From Verrucomicrobiota bacterium (GTDB lineage Bacteria > Verrucomicrobiota > Verrucomicrobiia > Limisphaerales > UBA1100), in NCBI GenBank assembly GCA_028872685.1, contig JAPKEI010000096.1, positions 1-9,047 on the forward strand: a stretch of 9,047 nucleotides of DNA, read 5' to 3'. A program made the translations under genes and the position numbers. The notes below the pieces were generated by a model that did no database searches, was not told where the DNA came from, and saw nothing but the letters and a program-made list of their open reading frames with translations. Shown piece after piece: positions 6,102 through 9,047 of this stretch (positions are counted from its first letter, which is position 1; every line of letters begins with the position of its first letter).

Positions 6102-7586
6102 ATGAATGATTCTCCATTCCATCAGGCACTGACCAAGGCTCCCAAGAGCCGCCGAGATTTCCTGTGGCAATCAGGAGGAGGACTGGGGGGGCTTGCGTTG
6201 GCTTCGATGCTAGGACGTGAACCGCTGCTGGCAAACGGAGTGTTAAATGGCACGTTGCATCATCCACCCAAAGCCAAGCGAGTCATCCAGCTTTTCATGG
6301 GAGGAGCCGCAAGCCATCTGGATACCTTTGATTTCAAGCCTGCCCTCATCAAGCATCACGGGAAAAAAAGTGATTTCGGCGAGCACGTCGAGGCGTTCCA
6401 GAATGGACTGGGCCCTTGGATGCGTTCGCCATTTGAATTCAAACGTTACGGTCAGGGCGGCAAATATCTTTCGGATATCGTCGCACCTCTGGGTGAAGTA
6501 GCCGACGACTTGTCTTTCGTCCATAACCTAACTGGCAAAACCGGTGTACACAGCCAGGCGACCTACCTGCAAGCCACAGGTTTTCAGAGACCTGGCTTTC
6601 CTGGAATGGGTGCATGGGTGAGCTACGCGCTCGGTAGTGAGAACGAAAATCTGCCCACCTTTGTTGTGCTACCCGATCATCGCGGCTACGCCTCAAATGG
6701 TCCCAAGAACTGGGCCAGTGCTTTTCTGCCGACCAATACTCAGGGCACTACCATTTTCCCCCAACGCGAAAACCCAATCCCCGACTTGCATCCGAAGGCG
6801 GAGTTTGTGACGAAGGAAAGCCATCGTGCCGGCATCGATCTCATCAACCGCCTCAACACTGGCTATGCGGGCTCACGTGCCGGGGACGAACGCCTTGAAG
6901 CACGCATCCAAACCTATGAACTCGCCGCACGCCTGCAACTTTCAGCCACTGAAGCCCTCGATATCACCAGGGAACCTAAGCACGTGCTCAAGCTTTACGG
7001 GCTGGAAGGTGAGCAAAAAAAATATCCAAAGCAGATCAATGCCCCTGAAGAAACCGAATACTTCGGCCGAAAATGCCTGATGGCCCGCCGCCTCATCGAG
7101 CGCGGTGTGCGCTTCGTGCAAATTTGGTCCGGCAACGACAATAGCTTCCCTCGCCGCAACTGGGACAGCCACGAGGATATTGAGCGCGACCACGCCCCCC
7201 TCGCCCTCGGCATGGCCCGCGGTGCCGCCGGACTCATTCGGGATTTGAAACAACGCGGACTACTCGAGGACACAATCATCCATTGGACCACCGAGTTTGG
7301 CCGCATGCCCAGTACTCAAGGCAGCAAAGGCCGCGACCACAACCCGTACGTGTTCACCAACTGGCTCTGCGGCGGCGGCATCCGCGGTGGCACCACCGCC
7401 GGGGAAAGTGACGAGTGGGGCTACAAACCGCAGGACCGCGCGAACCCCACGCAAGTCTATGACCTACACGCCACCATGCTCCACCTCCTCGGCATCGACC
7501 ACAAACGCCTCACCCTCCGCCACAACAGCATCGACCGGCGCCTGACCGACGTGCACGGGCACGTGATTAAAAAATTGATTGGCTGA
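6102..7586 (+). CDS. Tat-exported DUF1501 family protein (alkaline phosphatase/sulfatase-like fold)
   Basis: This 494-residue protein has a twin-arginine signal (SRRDFLWQSGGGLGGLALA, Arg17-Arg18). DUF1501 signatures follow in order: HLDTFDFKP (residues 72-80), a VHSQATYLQATGFQRPG region, HWTTEFGRMP (394-403), GRDHNPYVF (410-418), a GESDEWGY segment and the C-terminal DLHATMLHLLGIDHKRLT. The family is related to alkaline phosphatase and sulfatase folds, and the conserved Asp, His and Glu residues could bind metal, but activity is not established. Length is normal for the family. The start at 6102 is the earliest possible because an in-frame TAA lies at 6096-6098; a weak GGAG sits 11 bases upstream. 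DUF1501 genes usually accompany DUF1549/DUF1553 cytochromes, whereas here the upstream pair is DUF1592/DUF1552. The last ~500 bases are distinctly more GC-rich than the first half. Confidence 0.94.
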   Translation: MNDSPFHQALTKAPKSRRDFLWQSGGGLGGLALASMLGREPLLANGVLNGTLHHPPKAKRVIQLFMGGAASHLDTFDFKPALIKHHGKKSDFGEHVEAFQNGLGPWMRSPFEFKRYGQGGKYLSDIVAPLGEVADDLSFVHNLTGKTGVHSQATYLQATGFQRPGFPGMGAWVSYALGSENENLPTFVVLPDHRGYASNGPKNWASAFLPTNTQGTTIFPQRENPIPDLHPKAEFVTKESHRAGIDLINRLNTGYAGSRAGDERLEARIQTYELAARLQLSATEALDITREPKHVLKLYGLEGEQKKYPKQINAPEETEYFGRKCLMARRLIERGVRFVQIWSGNDNSFPRRNWDSHEDIERDHAPLALGMARGAAGLIRDLKQRGLLEDTIIHWTTEFGRMPSTQGSKGRDHNPYVFTNWLCGGGIRGGTTAGESDEWGYKPQDRANPTQVYDLHATMLHLLGIDHKRLTLRHNSIDRRLTDVHGHVIKKLIG

Positions 7587-7624
7587 CTCGACGCTACGTA
7601 ACTTCACTGCTAGTTTTCGGCCGA

Positions 7625-8557
7625 ATGAGCAACGACCTCGCCTCGCGGCACAAACCCATCACCGACTTGTTTCCCCAGCCAAAAGCTCCGGGAGATTGGG
7701 ATCGCTTTCAACTCACTAAAGAGCAGTTGGAGCATTTTCAAGAAAAAGGTTTTGTGAATGGCATTCGATTGTTGAGCGACGAACAGATTGATGCGTTGCG
7801 GGTGGAGTTGGCGGAGATGACCGATCCCCACCACGAGGGGCACGAGTTGTTTTACGAGTATCACAGCAACGAATCAGGCGACCACGATTCGGTTTTATTT
7901 CACGCCTTGGGCGCGTGGCGGGTTCGGCCGGCATTCCACGACATCCTCTGGAACCCCGCCTTTCTGTTACCAGCATATCAGTTGCTGGGAAAAAAATTTC
8001 GCCTATTCCACGACCAACTTTTCAGCAAACCCGCCCAGCACGGCGGCGTGGTGGCGTGGCATCAGGATTTTTCGTATTGGACATGGACCCAACCGATGGC
8101 CCACCTCACCTGCTGGATTGGGCTCGACGATGCCACCGAGGAAAACGGTTGCCTGCATTACATCCCACGCAGCCATAGATGGGGTTTGCTGGAAAAAACC
8201 GGCCTCGCCGGCGACATGGATTCCGTCCGCGAAGTGCTCACACCAGAACAGGTTTCCGATTTCGAAAACCAATGCCCCGTCGTGCTGAAAAAAGGCGAGT
8301 GCAGTTTTCATCACCCACTGATGATGCACGGCTCGTATGAAAACAAATCCAACCGCCCACGCCGCGCCACCGTCATCAACGTACTCGCCGACGGAGTGAC
8401 CTCAAATTTCGAGGGCGAGAACACCCCTGGCACCTCAGATTTCCCAATGCTCCCCAAAGGCCAAAAAATGGCGGGCGATTTTTACCCACTGCTCTTCGAC
8501 CCCGAAACGGCGCTTGGTGAATTGGCGAAGGAGATTCCAACTATCGAAACAGTTTAA
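7625..8557 (+). CDS. Phytanoyl-CoA dioxygenase (PhyH) family Fe(II)/2-oxoglutarate-dependent oxygenase
   Basis: This 310-residue protein is a predicted non-haem iron hydroxylase that couples oxidation of an organic substrate to decarboxylation of 2-oxoglutarate. The iron-binding facial triad is visible: His146 and Asp148 in WHQDFSYW, and distal His235 in MMHGSYENKS. Arg246 or Arg247 in RPRRATVINV is placed to bind the 2-oxoglutarate carboxylate. An N-terminal helical region (LTKEQLEHFQEKGFV, about residues 35-50) and the central NGCLHYIPRSHRWG strand-turn are typical of PhyH proteins. No signal peptide is seen, so it is probably cytoplasmic, unlike most neighbours. PhyH members act on substrates as varied as acyl-CoAs, ectoine and small metabolites; this one cannot be assigned a substrate. 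The start lacks a Shine-Dalgarno sequence. It lies 38 bases after the DUF1501 stop and could be cotranscribed with it. Confidence 0.92.
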   Translation: MSNDLASRHKPITDLFPQPKAPGDWDRFQLTKEQLEHFQEKGFVNGIRLLSDEQIDALRVELAEMTDPHHEGHELFYEYHSNESGDHDSVLFHALGAWRVRPAFHDILWNPAFLLPAYQLLGKKFRLFHDQLFSKPAQHGGVVAWHQDFSYWTWTQPMAHLTCWIGLDDATEENGCLHYIPRSHRWGLLEKTGLAGDMDSVREVLTPEQVSDFENQCPVVLKKGECSFHHPLMMHGSYENKSNRPRRATVINVLADGVTSNFEGENTPGTSDFPMLPKGQKMAGDFYPLLFDPETALGELAKEIPTIETV

Positions 8558-8558
8558 T

Positions 8559-8589
8559 GGTAGGGTGCGCTGCCCCAACTCGCCTTACC
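8559..8589 (+). terminator. Hairpin immediately after the PhyH stop codon, possible terminator
   Basis: Bases 8559-8567 (GGTAGGGTG) can pair as RNA with 8581-8589 (CGCCTTACC) to give a nine-base stem with two G-U pairs and a 13-base loop. It starts one base after the TAA at 8555-8557, a typical place for a transcript end. No U-tract follows directly; the nearest T-run is about 30 bases further (8619-8625). It is therefore a poor intrinsic terminator, and could instead protect the mRNA 3' end. Confidence 0.3.
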
Positions 8590-8643
8590 CCTCGACAAAC
8601 CCGTCCACAACACCTATTTTTCTTCCGAAACTAATCCCCAAAT

Positions 8644-9047
8644 ATGAAATCTATTTTCACGGCCATAGCCTTTTTGTCACTCGCCCTCGCCGCTCAAGCC
8701 GAACGCCTTGTGCTCGTCGGCGCATCGTACGGCAAAAACATTCTCGCCATTACCGATGCCAAGGGCGAAGTCATTTGGTCGCACAAAACCGCCGGGCCGC
8801 AGCGCGGTCACACGGGGCATCACGATGTTCACCTGCTTCCCAATGGCAACATTCTCTTTCATGATACTTGGACCACTCTCAAGGAAATCACCCTGGATAA
8901 GAAAGTGGTCTGGAGCTACGACTCTGCCAATATGAACGGCAACAAGGGCAAGCGCGTGGACGTACACGCCTTTGCGCGTTTGGAGAATGGCAACACCATG
9001 ATTGTAGAGAGCCGCGTTGGTCGCGTGATCGAGGTCGACAAGAAAGG
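8644..9047 (+). CDS. Secreted beta-propeller protein, arylsulfotransferase/PQQ-like (3' end missing)
   Basis: The frame from ATG at 8644 stays open to the right edge, giving 134 codons of a longer gene. Residues 1-19 form a clear signal peptide (MKSIFTAIAFLSLALAAQA) with an AQA cleavage site. The mature part has repeated propeller-blade motifs: ILAITDAKGEVIWSH, HHDVHLLPNGNILFHD, KEITLDKKVVWSYD, VDVHAFARLENGNTMIVES and GRVIEVD. The repeated 'H-V-H-x-L-x-N-G-N' phrase followed by 'V-W-S/W-x-Y' strands is typical of the arylsulfotransferase-like and PQQ-like propellers frequent in this bacterial group. Sulfotransferase activity should not be assumed: the active-site region cannot be judged from the N-terminal third. 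No Shine-Dalgarno sequence is seen upstream; the signal peptide fixes the start. The 86-base gap before it, with the hairpin at 8559-8589, suggests it may be transcribed separately from the PhyH gene. Confidence 0.85.
   Translation, partial: MKSIFTAIAFLSLALAAQAERLVLVGASYGKNILAITDAKGEVIWSHKTAGPQRGHTGHHDVHLLPNGNILFHDTWTTLKEITLDKKVVWSYDSANMNGNKGKRVDVHAFARLENGNTMIVESRVGRVIEVDKK

Noticed and set aside
6942..7306. Two overlapping 103-codon minus-strand ORFs opposite the DUF1501 gene
   Set aside because: They arise from the GC-rich codon pattern of the conserved DUF1501 C-terminal half and have arginine- and serine-rich or low-complexity translations with no motif.

Overview
The window looks like chromosomal DNA from a bacterium of the Planctomycetota/Verrucomicrobiota group, more likely Verrucomicrobiota. 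The evidence is family content: a DUF1592-type 'planctomycete cytochrome c' gene, a DUF1552 gene, a DUF1501 gene, a SASA-type SGNH esterase, an FG-GAP/ASPIC-UnbV protein and a PhyH dioxygenase, all of types heavily expanded in that group. Assignment below phylum level is not possible from the sequence alone. All eight substantial genes lie on the + strand. No RNA genes, CRISPR arrays, insertion sequences or phage genes were seen, and no gap exceeds 122 bases.

Layout. Bases 1-931 hold the 3' end of an FG-GAP/VCBS propeller protein with a C-terminal ASPIC/UnbV domain. Bases 969-1970 hold a secreted SASA-family carbohydrate esterase that starts at GTG. Its stop codon overlaps by one base the start of a small zinc-ribbon membrane protein (1970-2359). 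Bases 2438-4381 hold an exported dihaem DUF1592-family protein, followed two bases later by a Tat-exported DUF1552 protein (4384-5979) that carries an extra ~90-residue C-terminal domain. A 122-base spacer with a hairpin and two very short ORFs precedes a Tat-exported DUF1501 protein (6102-7586). Next come a PhyH-type Fe(II)/2-oxoglutarate dioxygenase (7625-8557) and the 5' part of a secreted propeller protein (8644 to the right edge).

How the genes may work together. Six of the eight products have a signal peptide, Tat signal or exported-type domain architecture. The tight spacing of the DUF1592 and DUF1552 genes implies one transcript and a shared export-dependent function. An extracytoplasmic redox or hydrolytic module acting on a complex substrate, with the esterase removing acyl groups, is plausible but is inference: no biochemical function is firmly established for DUF1592, DUF1552 or DUF1501 proteins. 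PhyH has no visible signal peptide and is probably cytoplasmic.

The features most worth a second look are the C-terminal extension on the DUF1552 protein, the small zinc-ribbon/two-helix protein coupled to the esterase, the spacer before the DUF1501 gene, and the base-composition change inside the DUF1501 gene. I found no convincing defence, mobile or otherwise clearly novel system.
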